A program made the translations under genes and the position numbers. Positions 23,701 to 37,393 of a stretch of 64,000 nucleotides of DNA are shown piece after piece. The stretch's first letter is position 1; each line of letters begins with the position of its first letter. The DNA lies in contig JALDNG010000721.1 in assembly GCA_024349245.1 (NCBI GenBank), positions 1 through 64,000 on the forward strand. Direction: 5' to 3'. The notes beneath the pieces are model-generated. The model was given only the letters and a program-made list of their open reading frames with translations, was not told the origin of the DNA and did not search any database. Source of the stretch: Neodontobutis hainanensis. Its lineage: Eukaryota; Chordata; Actinopteri; Gobiiformes; Odontobutidae.

Positions 23701-26700
23701 AGATTGTAGACGAGCATTAGAACAGACTGTATGAGTATTAGAAAACACTGTAGACATGCTTTAGAACAGATTGTAGAGGTGCAGTAGTTCAGACTGTAGA
23801 CGAGCATTAGAACAGACTGTAGATGTGCATTAGAACAGACTGTAGATGTGCAGTAGAACAGAATGTAGACTTGCAGTAGAACAGACTGCAGAGCAGCAGT
23901 AGTACAGACTCTAGACTGGCATTAAAAAGACTGTAGAGCTGCAGTAGAACAGACTGTAGAGGAGATGTAGAACAAACTGTAGAGGTGGAATAGTAAAGAC
24001 TTTTATTGGGCATTAGAACAGACTGTATTCGAGCAATAGAACAGACTATAGATGTGCAGTAGTACAGACTGCATTAGAACAGACTGTAGAGTGCATTTGA
24101 ACAGACTATAGACGTGTATTAGAACAGACTGTAGATGTCCAGTAAACCAGTCTAATGATGCTGCAGAAGAAAATAATTTAAAGGTCCGTTAGTAGAGACT
24201 GTAGACGAGCATTAGAACAGACTGTAGATGTGCATTAGAACAGAATGTAGACATACAATAGAAAAGACGTAGAGGTGCAGTTGAACAGACTATAGACATG
24301 CAGTTGAAAAGACTTCAGAGCAGCATTAGAACAGACTCTAGACTGGCTTTAGAACAGACTGTAGTCGTGCAGTAGAACAGACTGTATATGAGCAGTAAAA
24401 CAGACTGTAGACGTGCAGTAGAACAGACTGCAGTAGAGCAGAGGTAAAGAATGTAAACTGGCATTAGAACAGACTGTTGAGGTGCAGTTAAAATGACTGT
24501 AGACGTGCAGTAATACAGACTTCAAATGTGCAGTAGAACAGACTGTAGACGTTTATTAGAACAGACTGTAGACTTGCAGTAGAACAGACCATAAATGAGC
24601 AGTAGTACAGACTGTAGACTTGCATTAGAACAGACTGTAGATGAGCAGTAGTACAGATTATAAACTCGCATTAGAACAGACTGTAGATGAGCAGTAGTAC
24701 AGATTATAGACTTGCATTAGAACAGACTGTAGATGTGCATTAGAACAGACTGTAGATATGCAGAAAAAGAGACTGTAGACGTGCGGTAGAACAGACTGCA
24801 GTAGAGCAGAGGTACAGACTGTAAATTGGCATTAGAAGAGACTGTTGAGGTGCAGTTGAAAAGACTGTAGACGTGCAGTTGAACAGACTGTAGATGTGCA
24901 TTTAAAAGACTGTAGACGTACAATACAACAGACTTTATACGAGCATTAGAACAGACTGTAGACATCTAGTAGAAAAGACCGTAGATGTGCAGTAGCACAG
25001 AATTAAGACAAGCATTAGAACAGACTGTGGGCGAGCATTAGAACAGACTATAGACTGTAGGCGTTTATTAGAACAGACTGTAGACCTGCACTAGAACAGA
25101 CCATAAATGAGCAGTAGTACAGACTATAGACTTGCATTAGAACAGACTGTAGATGTGCATTAGAAACAGACTTTAGAAGTGCAGTAGTAGAGACTGTAGA
25201 TGTGTAGTAGAAAAGACTGTAGGCGTTTATCAAAACAGACTGCAGACATGCAGTAGAACAGACTGTAGACGTGCAGTAGAAAAGACTGTAGGCAAGCATT
25301 AGAACAGACTGTAAACATCCAGTAGAACAGACTGACAATGTGCAGAAGAATAGACTTTAGAGGTGCAGTAGTACAGACTGTAGACGAGCATTAGAACAGA
25401 CTGTAGACGAGCATTAAAAAAGACTGTAGAAGTGCAGTAGTACAGACTGTAAATGTGCAGAACAGACTGTAGACGTTTATTAAAACAGATTGTAGACGTG
25501 GAGTAGAACAGACCATACATGAGCAGTAGTACAACTTGTAGACTTGCATTGGAACAGACTGTAGATGAGCATTAGAACAGACTGTATATAAGTATTACAA
25601 AACACTCTAGACATGCTTTAGAACAGACTGTAGAGGTACAGTAATACAGACTGTAGACGAGCATTAGAACAGACTGTAGAGGTGCAGTTGAACAGACTGT
25701 AGACTTGCAGTTGAACAGACTGTAAACATTTATTAGAAGAGATTTTAGACCTGCAGTAGAACAGACCGTAGATGAGCAGTAGTAAAGACTGTAGACTTGC
25801 ATTAGAAGAGACTGTAGATGTGCATTAAAACAGACTTTAGAAGTGCAGTAGTAGAGACTGTAGGCAGTAGAATAGACTGTAGATGAGCAGTAGTATAGAC
25901 TGTAGACTTGCATTAGAACAGACTGTAGATGTGCAGTAGAACAGACTGTAGATATGCAGTAAAAGACTGTAGAAGTGCAATAGAACAGACTTCAGTAGAG
26001 CAGAGGTACAGACTGTAAAATGGCATTAGAACAGACTGTAGACTTGGAGTTGAACAGACTTCAGAGCAGCAGCAGTAGTACAGACTCTAGTTTGGCTTTA
26101 GAACTGACTGTAGGCGAGCATTAGAACAGACTGTAAACATCCAGTAGAACAGACTGTAGATGTGCATTAGAACAGACTGTAGACGTGCAATAGAACAGAC
26201 TGTATTTGTGCAGTTTTACAGACTAAAGACCTGCATTAGAGCAGACTGTGGACGAGCATTAGAACAGACAATAGACGTGCATAAGAACATAATGTAGTTG
26301 TGAAGTAGAACAAATTGTAGAGATGCAGTAGTACAGAATGTCGCAATTATCAAAACTGTTTATAGTTGACAAAGTAGAACAGACTGTGGACTTGCATTAG
26401 AACAGACTGTAGATGTGCAGTAGAACAAACTGTAGATGTGCAGTAGAACAGACTGACGATGTGCAGAAGAATAGACTGTAGTGGGCAATAGTTGAGACTT
26501 TACACGAGCATTAGAACAGACTCTACATGAGTATTAGAAAAGACTGTAGACATGTTTTAGAACAGACAGTAGAGTTCCACTAGTACAGACTCTAGACGAC
26601 CATCAGAACAAACTGTAGATGTGCAGTAGAAGAGACTGTAGAGGTGCAGTAGTACAGAAAGTTGACAATTATGAAAAGAGACTGTAGACGTGCAGTAGAA

Positions 26701-29414
26701 CAGACTCTAGACAATTATTAGAAAAGACTGTAGACATCCAGTAGAACAGACTGTAGATGTGCATTAGAGGAAACTGTAGACGTTTATTAAAAGAGACTAT
26801 AGTCGTGCAGTAGAACAGACTGTAGACGTACAATAGAACAGACTGTAGTGGTGCAGTTGAACAGATTGTAGACGTGCAGTTGAACAGACTTCATAGCAGC
26901 AGTAGTACTGACTCTAGAATGGCTTTAGAACTGATTGTAGACGAGCATTAGAACTGACTGTAGACGACCATTAGAACAGACTGTACATGTGCAGTAGAAG
27001 AGATTGTAGATGTGCAGTAGAACAGACTGTAGACGTTTATCAGAACAGACTGTAGACGTGCAAAAGAACAGACCATAGATGAGCAGTAAAACAGACTAGA
27101 AACTTGCATTAGAACAAACTGTAGAACTGACTGTAGACGAGCATTAGAACTAACTGTAAACGTCGAGTAGAACAGACTGACAATGTGCAGAAGAATATAC
27201 TGTAGAGATGCAGCAGTACATACTGTAGACGAGCATTAGAACAGACTGTATATGAGAATTAGAAAACACTCTAGACATACTTTAGAAAAGACTGTAGAAG
27301 TGCAGTAGTTCAGACTGTAGACGAGGATTAGAACAGACTCTATACCAGTATTAAAAAACACTCTAGACATGCTTTAGAACATATTGTAGAGGTGCAGTAA
27401 TACAGACTATTGACTTGCATTAGTACAGACTGTAGATGTTCATTAGAACAGACGTTAGTAGAGCAGTAGTACAGACTGTTAACTGGCATTAGAACATACT
27501 GTAGACGTGCAGTAGAACAGACTGTAGATGAGCAGTAGTACAGACTGTAGACTTGCATTAGAACAGACTGTAGATGTGCATTGGAACAGACTGTAGATGT
27601 GCAGTAAAACAGACTGTAGATGTGCAGTAGAACAGACTGCAGTAGAGCAGAGGTACAGACTGTAAACTGGAATTAGAACAGACTGTTGAGGTGCAGTTAA
27701 ATGACTGTAGACGTGCAGTTGAACAGACTGTAGAGGTCCAGTAGAACAGACTGACAATTAGAAAAGATTGTAAATGTGCACTAAAACAGACTGTAGACGT
27801 GCATTAGAATAGACTGCAGTGGAGTAGTAAACTGGCATTAGAACAGACTGTAGACATGCAGTAGAACAGTCTGTAGATGTGCAGTAGAGAAGAGACTGTA
27901 GAGTTGCAGTAGTACAGAATGTTGATAATTATTAGAACAGACAGTAGACGTGCAGTAGATCAGACTGTAGATGTGCATTAGAACAGACTGTAGATGTGCA
28001 TTAGAAGAGACTGAAGACCTTAGTCTTATAGTAGAACAGACTGTAGACGAGCAGTATAACAGATTGTAGACTTGCAGTAGAACAGACTGTAGACCTGCAG
28101 TAGAAGAGACTGTAGAGGAGAAGTAGAACAAACTGTAGAAGTGGAGTAGTGAAGACTGTAGACAAGCATTAGAACAGTCTGTATATGAGTATTAGAAAAC
28201 AATACTAGAAATGCTTTACAACAGACTGTAAAGGTGCAGTACTACAGACTGTAGACATTTATTAAAACAGACTGTAGACGTGCAGTAGAACAGACCGTAG
28301 ATGAGTATTAGAAAACACTATAGACATGCAGTAGAACAGACTGCAGTAGAGCAATAGTACAGACTGTAAACTGGCATTAGAACAGACTGTAGAGGTGCAA
28401 TTAAACAGAATGTAGTCTTGCAGTTGAAAAGACTTCAAAGCAGCAGTAGTACAGACACTAGATTGGCTTTAGAACTGACTGTAGACGAGTATTAAAACAG
28501 ACTGTATATGAGTATTAGAAAACACTCCTCTAGACATGCTTTAGAACAGACTGTAGAGGTGCAGTTGTACAGACTGTAGACGAGCATTAGAACAGACTTT
28601 AAACGTCCAGTAGAACAGACTGACAATGTGCAGAAGAATAGACTGTAGAGGTGCAGTAGTACAGACTGTAGATGAGCATTAGAACAGACTGTATATGAGT
28701 ATTAGAAAACACTGTGGACATGCTTTAGAACAGACTATAGAGGTGCAGTAGTTCAGACTGTAGACGAGCAGTAGAACCGACTGTATATGAGTATTAGAAA
28801 ACACTACTAGAAATGCTTTACAACAGAATGTAGAGGTGCAGTAGAACAGACTGTAGACGTGCAGTAGAACAGACTGTTGTTGAGCAGTAGTACAGGCTGT
28901 ATACTTGCATAGGAACAGACTGTAAATGTGCATTAGAACAGACTGTAGATGTGCAGTAAAACAGACTGTAGACTTGCAATAGAGCAGACTGAAGACGTGC
29001 AGTAGAACAGACTGTAGACAAGCAATAGAACAGATTGTAGATAGTGGAGTTGTAAAGACTTTTATTGGGCATTAGATTAGACTGTAGACAAGCAATAGAA
29101 CAGATTGTAGATGTGCAGAAGTATAAACTGTAGACCTGCATTAGAAGTGACTGTAGATGCGCAGTAGAAAAGACTGTAAGAAGCAGTAGTACAGAATGTA
29201 GACAATTATTACAATAGACTCTAGATGTGCAGTAGAACAGACTTTAGATGAGCATTAGAACAGACTGTAAACGTCCAGTAGAACAGACTGACAATGTGCA
29301 GAAGAATAGACTGTAGGGGTGCAGTAGTACAAACTGTATACAAGCATAAGAACAGACTGTATATGAGTATTAGAAAACACTGTAGACATGCTTTAGAACA
29401 GACTGTAGAGATAC
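20721..29414 (+). repeat. 23-bp satellite array, forward orientation, block 3
   Basis: Forward monomers continue without insertion. A cassette containing GAACAAACTGTATATTTGAA recurs at about 20760, 22030, 30240 and 33175. The segment 22622 to about 27025 is the second copy of 11041 to about 16000. Around 20820-20850 a monomer has a local CAGACTGACTGTAG stutter. No gene-like sequence is present; long minus-strand frames are monomer artefacts. Confidence 0.95.
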
Positions 29415-29686
29415 CTGTCGTTGTGTCCTTGGGCAAGACACTTAACCCACCTTGCCTCGTATGAATGTTTAAGAATGTTCAGTGAATGTATGTGGTGATG
29501 GTCAAAGAGGCCTTAGGGTCAAAATGGCTGCCACGTCTCTGTCAGTCTGCCCTAGGGCATCTGTGGCTACAGTTGTAGTTACCATCACCAGTGTGTGACT
29601 GTGTATGAATGAATAATGGACGCTTGTGGGCGCTTTGAGTCCCTTGGTCCCTTGGGAGAAAAGCGCAATATAAATCCAATCCATTA
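29415..29686 (+). mobile_element. 5'-truncated duplicate of the SINE
   Basis: Begins at CTGTCGTTGTGTCCTTGGGC, lacking the tRNA-like head with its A and B boxes. It ends with the same AATCCAATCCATTA tail and then the same satellite flank (ACTGTAGACCTGCAGTA) as the SINE at 16253-16610. The identical right flank shows that this is a duplicated piece of that locus rather than an independent retrotransposition. It differs by small indels, such as GGACGCTTGTG here against GGACGGCTTGTG. Confidence 0.88.
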
Positions 29687-32600
29687 ACTGTAGACCTGCA
29701 GTATAACAGACCGTAGATGAGCAGTAGTACAAACATTAGACTTGCATTAGAAAAGACTGTAGATGTGCATTAGAACAGACTTTAAAAGTGCAGTAGTATA
29801 GACTGTAGATATGCAGTAGAACAGACTGTAGAAGTTTATCAGAACAGACTGTAGACGTGCAGAAGAACAGACTGTAGGTGAGCAGTAGTACAAAATGTAG
29901 ACTTTCATTAGAACAGACTGTAGATGTGCATTAGAACAGACTGTATATGAGCAGTAAAACAGACTGTAGACTTGCATTAGAAATGACTGTAAACATCCAG
30001 TAAAACAGACTGACAATGTGCAGAAGAATAGACTAGGTGCAGTACTACAGACTGTACATGAGCATTAGACCAGACTTTATATTAGTATTAGAAAACTCTC
30101 TAGACATGCTTTAGAACAGACTCTAGAGGTGCAGTTTAACAGATTGTGGGAGCATTAGAACAGACTGTATATGAGTATTAGAAAACACTCTAGACATACT
30201 TTAGAACAGACTGTAGAAGAGCAGTAGTTCAGACTGTAGACGAGCATTAGAACAAACTGTATATTTGAATTAGAAAACACTATAGACATGCTTTAGAACA
30301 GACTGTAGAGGTGCAGTTTAACAGACTGTAGACGAGCATTAGAACAGACTGTATTTGAGTATAAGAAAACACTCTAGACATGCTTTGGAACAGACTGTAG
30401 AGGTGCAGTAATACAGACTGTAGACGAGCATTAGAAAAGTCTGTAGAAGTGCAGTATTACAGACTGTAGATGTGCAGTAGAACAGACTGTAGACATTTAT
30501 TAGAAGAGATTTTAGACCTGCAGTAGAACAGACCGTAGATGAGCAGTAGTAAAGACTGTAGACTTGCATTAGAACAGACTGTAGATGTGCATTAGAACAG
30601 ACTGTAGATGTGCAGTTAAAAAGAATGTAGAAGTGCAATAGAACAGACTGCAGTAGAGCAGAGGTACAGACTGTAAAATGGCATTAAAACAGACTGTAGA
30701 AGTGCAGTTGAACAGACTGTAGACTTGCAGTTAAACAGACTTCAGAGCAGCAGTAGTACAGACTCTAGATTGGCTTTAGAACTGACTGTAGACATCCAGT
30801 AGAACAGACTGTAGATGTGCATTAGAACAGACTGTAGATGTGCATTAGAAGAGACTGTAGACCTTTAATAAAACCGACTAGAGTCGTGCAGTAGAACAGA
30901 CTGTAGAAGAGCAGTAGAAGAGACAGTGGACTTGCAGTTGAACAGACTGTAGATGTGCATTAGAACAGACTGTAGATGTGCAGTAGAACAGAATGTAGAC
31001 TTGCAGTAGAACAGACTGTAGAGCAGCAGTAGTACAGACTCTAGACTGGCATTAGAACAGACTGTAGACCTGCAGTAGAACAGACTGTAGAGGAGAAGTA
31101 GAACAAACTGTAGAGGTGGAGTAGTAAAGACTTTTATTGGGCATTAGAACAGACTGTATTCGAGCAATAGAACAGACTATAGATGTGCAGTAGTACAGAC
31201 TGCATTAGAACAGACTGTGGACGAGTATTTGAAGAGACTATATACGTGTATAGAACAGACTGTAGATGTCCAGTAAAACAGACTAATGATGCTGCAGAAG
31301 AATAGAATTTAAATGTCCGTTAGTAGAGACTGTAGACGAGCATTAGAACAGACTGTGTATGAGTATTAGAATAGACTGTAGACATACTTTAGAACAGACT
31401 GTAGAGGTGCAATAGTACAGACTGTACACGAGCAGTAGTACAGACTGTAGACTTGCATTAGAACAGACTGTAGATGTGCATTAGAACAGAATGTAGACAT
31501 ACAATAGAACAGACGTAGAGTTGCAGTTGAACAGACTACAGACATGCAGTTGAACAGACTTCAGAGCAGCAGTAGAACAGACTGTAGACGTGCAGTAGAA
31601 CAGACTGCAGTAGAGCAGAGGTAAAGAATGTAAACTGGCATTAGAACAGACTGTTGAGGTGTAGTTGAAATGACTGTAGACGTGCAGTAATACAGACTGT
31701 AGACGAGCATTAGAACAGACTGTAGAAGTGCAGTAGTACAGACTGTAGATGTGCAGTAGAACAGACTGTAGACGTTTATTACAACAGACTGTAGACCTGC
31801 AGTAGAACAGACCGTAAATGAGCAGTATTACAGACTGTAGACTTGCATTAGAACAGACTGTAAATGAGCAGTAGTACAGATTATAGACTTGCATTAGAAC
31901 AGACTGTGGACGAGCATTAGAACAGACTATAGACTGCAGACATTTATTAGAACAGACTGTAGACCTGCACTAGAACAGACCATAGATGAGCAGTAGTACT
32001 GACTATAGACTTGCATTAGAACAGACTGTAGATGTGCATTAGAAACAGACTTTAGAAGTGCAGTAGTAGAGACTGTAGATGTGTAGTAGAAAAGACTGTA
32101 GACATTTATTAATACAGACTATAGTCGTGCAGTAGAACAGACTGTAGACCGTACAATAGAACAGACTGTAGAGGTGCAGTTGAACAGACTGTAGACGTGC
32201 AGTTGAACAGACTTTAGAGCATCAGTAGTACAGACTCTAGATTGGCTTTAGAACAGACTGTTGTCGAGCTTTAGAACAGACTGTAAACGTTCAGTAGAAC
32301 AGAATGACAATTAGAGACTGTAGACGACCAGTAGAACAAACTGTAGATGTGCATTAGAAAAGACTGTAGATGTTTATTAAAAAAGACTTTAATCGTGCAG
32401 TAGAGCAGACTGTAGACGTGCAATAGAACAGACTGTAGAGCTGCAATTGAACAGACTGTAGACAAGCAGTTGAACAGACTTCAGAGCAGCAGTAGTACAG
32501 ACTCTAGATTGGCTTTAGAACAGACTGTAGATGAGCTTCAGAACAGACTGTAAATGTTCAGTAGAACAGACTGACAATTAGAACACATTGTATATGTGCA

Positions 32601-33931
32601 GTAAAACAGACTGTAGAAGTGCAGTAGAATAGACTGCAGTAGAGCAGTAGTAAAGACTGTAAAATGGCATTAGAACAGACTGTAGATGTGCATTAGAACA
32701 GACTTTAAAAGTGCAGTAGTAGAGACTGTAGATATGCAGTAGAACAGACTGTAGAAGTTTATCAGAACAGACTGTAGACGTGCAGAAGAACAGACTGTAG
32801 GTGAGCAGTAGTACAGAATGTAGACTTGCATTAGAACAGACTGTAGATGTGCATTAGAACAGACTGTATATGAGCAGTAAAACAGACTCTAGACGTGCAG
32901 TAGAACAGACTGCAGTAGAGCAGAAGTACAGACTGTAAACTGGCATTAGAACAGACTGTAGATGAGCAGTAGTACAGACTGTAGACTTGCATTAAAAATG
33001 ACTGTAAACATCCAGTAAAACAGACTGACAATGTGCAGAAGAATAGACTAGGTGCAGTACTACAGACTGTACATGAGCATTAGAACAGACTGTATATGAG
33101 TATTAGAAAACACTCTAGACATGCTTTAGAACAGACTGTAGAAGAGCAGTAGTTCAGACTGTAGACGAGCATTAGAACAAACTGTATATTTGAATTAGAA
33201 AACACTATAGACATGCTTTAGAACAGACTGTAGAGGTGCAGTTTAACAGACTGTAGACGAGCATTAGACCAGACTGTATTTGAGTATAAGAAAACACTCT
33301 AGACATGCTTTGGAACAGACTGTAGAGGTGCAGTAATACAGACTGTAGATGAGCATTAGAACAGTCTGTAGAAGTGCAGTATTACAGACTGTAGATGTGC
33401 AGTAGAACAGACTGTAGACATTTATTAGAAGAGATTTTAGACCTGCAGTAGAACAGACCGTAGATGAGCAGTAGTAAAGACTTGCATTAGAACAGACTGT
33501 AGATGTGCATTAGAACAGACTGTATATGAGCAGTAAAACAGACTGTAGACGTGCAGTTGAACAGACTGTATATGAGCAGTAAAACAGACTGTAGATGTGC
33601 ATTAGAACAGACTGTAGAAGTGCAGTAGTACAGACTGTAGATGTGCAGTAGAACAGACTGTAGACGTTTATTACAACAGACTGTAGACCTGCAGTAGAAC
33701 AGACCGTAAATGAGCAGTAGTACAGACTGTAGACTTGCATTAGAACAGACTGTAGATGTGCATTAGAAACAGACTTAAGAAGTGCAGTAGTTGAGACTGT
33801 AGATGTGCAGTAGTACAGACTGTAGACGAGCATTAGAACAGACTGTATATGAGTATTAGAAAATACTGTAGACATGCTTTAGAACAGATTGTAGAGGTGC
33901 AGTAATACAGACTGCAGATGAGCATTAGAAC
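29687..33931 (+). repeat. 23-bp satellite array, forward orientation, block 4
   Basis: Forward monomers. The first few hundred bases copy 16611-17050. The segment from about 30200 to 31400 copies 20730-21850. The last 8 bases, ATTAGAAC (33924-33931), form the left target duplication of the adjacent DNA transposon. No gene-like content is visible. Confidence 0.95.
33924..33931. other. Left target site duplication ATTAGAAC
   Basis: Eight bases of satellite monomer directly left of the transposon end, repeated exactly at 37648-37655. ATTAGAAC is part of the normal monomer (GCATTAGAACAG). Confidence 0.8.
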
Positions 33932-34553
33932 CATTGACGGTATAAGGGCTGGACATAGCAAGCCCGCTTCTGGGTCTGTGCCAAATAGGAAGTAGGGGTT
34001 GGCTCCATCAAGCATGACCCCTATTGACATCCATTGAAAAATTGGCGGCAATTACGGTGACTATTTTCTCACAGTCATCATTCTAACGCTCCCGCCTTTC
34101 TTTGAACACAATCTTATTATTCCGTAATTGCTATATTGATATTTGTCACATAACTCATACTATTAAGATTAATAACCTACCTATCAGATGCCTCTATTCT
34201 GCTATGTCGGATCGTGGGGCGTGGCTGATCTCGCTACCGGCATTTTGTAGTTTTAAGCTGCTCTCGGTAAAAAAAAGCTGGAATATAGCGTTATATGAAC
34301 AGAAGAGAGACTCGTGGAGACCTAACTATTTTAAATCAGTGAAGTTCAAGCTTTTGCTACACCCAAAGATTGTTTTTAGTTAGTCTTTGTTTTCTGAAAC
34401 TTTTAGCCAGTAAGTCTTCGTTTTTGTTAATTAGTTTGTTAGTTGCTGCTGTTCATGTATGGAGATCGCTTGCTTTTAGCTAAAAGCTAACGCTAGCTGT
34501 GTTTGATTTAACTCGCTAATTTAAGTAACTTTTTCATCGTACAACTGCACTAA

Positions 34554-36132
34554 ATGAAGCACGCTCCAGTTTCAAGGTGAGTACATTTTTGCATGTCTTA
34601 CTGTCAGAATATATACATTTGTTATACGTTTTTAGCTGACCGAAGGTGGCTCTCCACCGTTTAACGATAGCTTAATATGATACACTGGACCAAACTTGGT
34701 AATAATATGATATAAGGTCATATCTAACCTTCAATTTGGAAGGAATTAAGCATAATGTTTTTTTTTAGTTTTTAGTAAGATAATATTAAGGCTAAATGTA
34801 TCTGGCTGAAAAATTACTGTGTAGTTTGCAAAGTCAGTAAATGTCATAATATAATCATAATAATATAATCAAAATTAGAAGTGGGCTTAATGTACTCTTT
34901 TACAAAGATCTGGGTTGTGTCATTTTGGTAAATACATTTGACACATGTCTGTTTTATTAAAATAGATATTGTTCTCTCACAGATTTCCTAAATGTGATGC
35001 TGTCAAACTGAGGCTAAAGGTGATGCTGAGGCTGATCAGAAGAAAGGCTCTTGTTGTGGTGTGAGCACTTTGAAGAGGATATTCAGACAAAGGTGAGTGT
35101 TAGATTAAACTACACATTACATTAAACATTACACGTGCAGTGCCCACTAACCTCTGAGACTTTTTTACTCTAGAAAACACTTTCCTTACTCTACAGTCAT
35201 ACATCTCTTGAAAATTACTGTAGCTAAAGTGCATGTGTTAGTTTTATATTTGTACATTTATCATCTGTAAATCATGACAACAGTGGACAAGTAAATGTTT
35301 AAGTCAGGTTTTAAACATGACAGACATGATCTCTGACACAGTACATTTCACATTAACTGAAATGTACTGTACATTAATTATTATATTTAGGAAAATGTAA
35401 GTTCAAATCAAAGTCCAGGGTGCACGAGCAAGAAGGTCGTGAGTTCAAAACCCGGCAGACTCAAACATTCTCTCGGCCGACTCGGTCTTTCTGTGAGGAG
35501 TCTGCATGTCCTCCAGCGTGTTACTGTGGGTTCTCTCCCGGTACTCCGGCTTCCTCCCACCGTCCAAACACATGCATGTAAAGGTTAATTGACAACTCTA
35601 AAGTGTCCCTAGTGAATGAATGTGAGAGAGAATGGTTGTCTGTCACTGTCTGTCTCTATATGTCAGCCCTGTGACTAACTGGCCACTGTCGAGGGTGTAC
35701 CGCTTCAGGCCCAAAGCTGCTGGGATAGGCTCCAGTCACCCGCGACCCCTAACGGGACAAAGCGGTAGAAAATGAATGAATGAAATCAAAGTCCACTATT
35801 TTCTTAAAAACAGTTCTTACACACACAGTAACACAGTGAGCTGGTGAAGTGTTTTTTTTCCTGTGATTAACTGTGTTCAGAGGTGACCGGGCCCAACAGC
35901 AAGACTTGTTTTAAACATAACTTTTACTTTGTTCTCTGTTTTCGCAGCGCTCCTCTACAGTTACCTGTCTGCTGCTGCTTTTCTGTCGGCCCAGTCCAGT
36001 CAGGTCCAGTCATCAGTCTGCTGCTCTGTTCTTCTCTGCTCCTGGACAGTTGACCTAGCCCAGCCTCGGCTTCCTCAGCTTCATCCTACATCACATCCTG
36101 GTCCATCGACAACTTGAGCGTTTTTAAATAAA
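34554..36132 (+). pseudogene. Candidate 3-exon THAP-remnant transcription unit in the transposon
   Basis: Splice-like signals suggest three exons. Exon 1 has ATG at 34554 and donor CAAG|GTGAGT at 34577. Exon 2 is 34983-35092, after CTCTCACAG and before CAAAG|GTGAGT. Exon 3 starts at 35948 after TTTTCGCAG, with a TGA at 36115-36117 and AATAAA at 36127-36132. Exon 2 carries pieces of a THAP DNA-binding zinc finger, RFPKCDAVKLR and CEHFEED, but in different frames; the final Cys-His spacing is C-x-H rather than C-x2-H. A working THAP domain is therefore unlikely. A SINE (35418-35782) sits in the second putative intron. The model rests on motif reading only. Confidence 0.4.
35418..35782 (+). mobile_element. 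Nested SINE with 13-bp target duplication
   Basis: Flanked by the perfect 13-bp direct repeat AAATCAAAGTCCA (35405-35417 and 35783-35795). A box B-like stretch GAGTTCAAAACCCGG lies near the left end. The body has the sequence common in fish genomes around GGTACTCCGGCTTCCTCCCA (here CGGTACTCCGG) and GCTGGGATAGGCTCCAG, and the tail is (TGAA)n. The simple tetranucleotide tail suggests an RTE-like partner LINE. It is intact enough to have inserted after the DNA transposon. Confidence 0.85.
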
Positions 36133-36319
36133 CTTAAAACAAAATACAATCTCCATTCATTTATGTGCTTCTAGGTTTGAAAGCATATATAAACTGTTTT
36201 TAAGATCTTGAATCTGACATAATGTATACACTTTGTTTTTAAGTGCACAGAGTTAATAACTTGTAAAAGGCTTTTTAAAGAAACTTTTAAATAACGTGAA
36301 AGTAGATGAAAGCAAACAG

Positions 36320-37393
36320 ACAAAACTTTAAATCATTTATTACTATAGTGTTATTTTAGAATGCCATAAGCAATAGAAGGTATTGTGGAAAATAACCAAA
36401 TCATAAAACATATTGTTTTGTGTATTATTAAATTGTAATGATAAAGTAGTGCTCAAAGATGGAAGGGTTTCTTGAACTTTCAGGTTGCTCCTGAGGTCTT
36501 TGACCTGCAGCTGCACAGGTAAGGAAACTGAAAAACAAAAATCAAAACTGGTTTAACTCATATTTACTCCATCTCAAAAATACAGCATATTTGTTTACAA
36601 TTTCTAAATAACCAGTTTTTAAAAAATGTATGCAATGTGTCTATTTTAAGAAAACTATCATTAAGCTAAGATATATATCATACAGAAACTATAATTCTAA
36701 ATGATCTACTTTATATATTTTACAACATACAGTTTATAATTACGAGGCTATCTATTGATAAGCAGGTTAGTACTATTGCTAGCTGTAGATGTATTTTAGA
36801 ACAAAGATGACAACATGGTGCTTACTAAAGCAGGAGAATATTTAAAAACCGTAGATGTTGGTGTAAAAGTGAAATTCACCTGAAGTAGAGCAGCAGCAGA
36901 GGGCTCAGTGAAGGAGCAGAGATGTTTTAGCTCAGGTCTCTGTCGTAGCCAATAACCGTAGAAGGGGTAAATAATAGTGACCTGAAAGGAGATATAATCA
37001 TTAAATTAGATAATGCTTACCTAATAATACACTTCGTTTTACCCATATATTATTCTATACATAATTTGGGTAAAAACTAAATATAAGAAAGTCAATTAGT
37101 TTTAATAACTAATGCCATTAGTAATTAAAATGAGATTTAGCAATAAAAAGGAAACACTGCTCTGATTACAGTTAACTACTAGCATATGTTCGCATGCAAG
37201 TAACAATGTTTTAACCTACTTTAAAAAAATCTTTCAATACTATATGTTGATTAAAATCAAGTTATTATGAGTGAAATTAAAGAAATAAAAAAATGAATTA
37301 CAAATAAATATAACATTTACCTCAAGTTAGCCAGCAGTCAAAATGCAGCAAAGACAGAGGATGAGATTGGTCAGCGCCTTCTACCGTCAATGG
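36320..37393 (-). ncRNA. Candidate minus-strand spliced transcript in the transposon
   Basis: Read on minus: a first exon ending at 37322 with donor GAG|GTAAAT, a 102-bp exon at 36880-36981 between CCTTTCAG and CAG|GTGAAT, and a last exon from 36527 after TTTTTCAG, with AATAAA on minus at 36336-36341. The middle exon is exactly 34 codons and open, but none of the three exons has an ATG in its early part, so a non-coding transcript or part of a longer gene is possible. It converges on the plus-strand unit ending near 36132. The support is splice-site reading only. Confidence 0.25.

Noticed and set aside
34983..35092. Functional THAP DNA-binding domain
   Set aside because: The FPK and CEHFEED parts lie in different frames and the last Cys-His pair has one residue too few between them.
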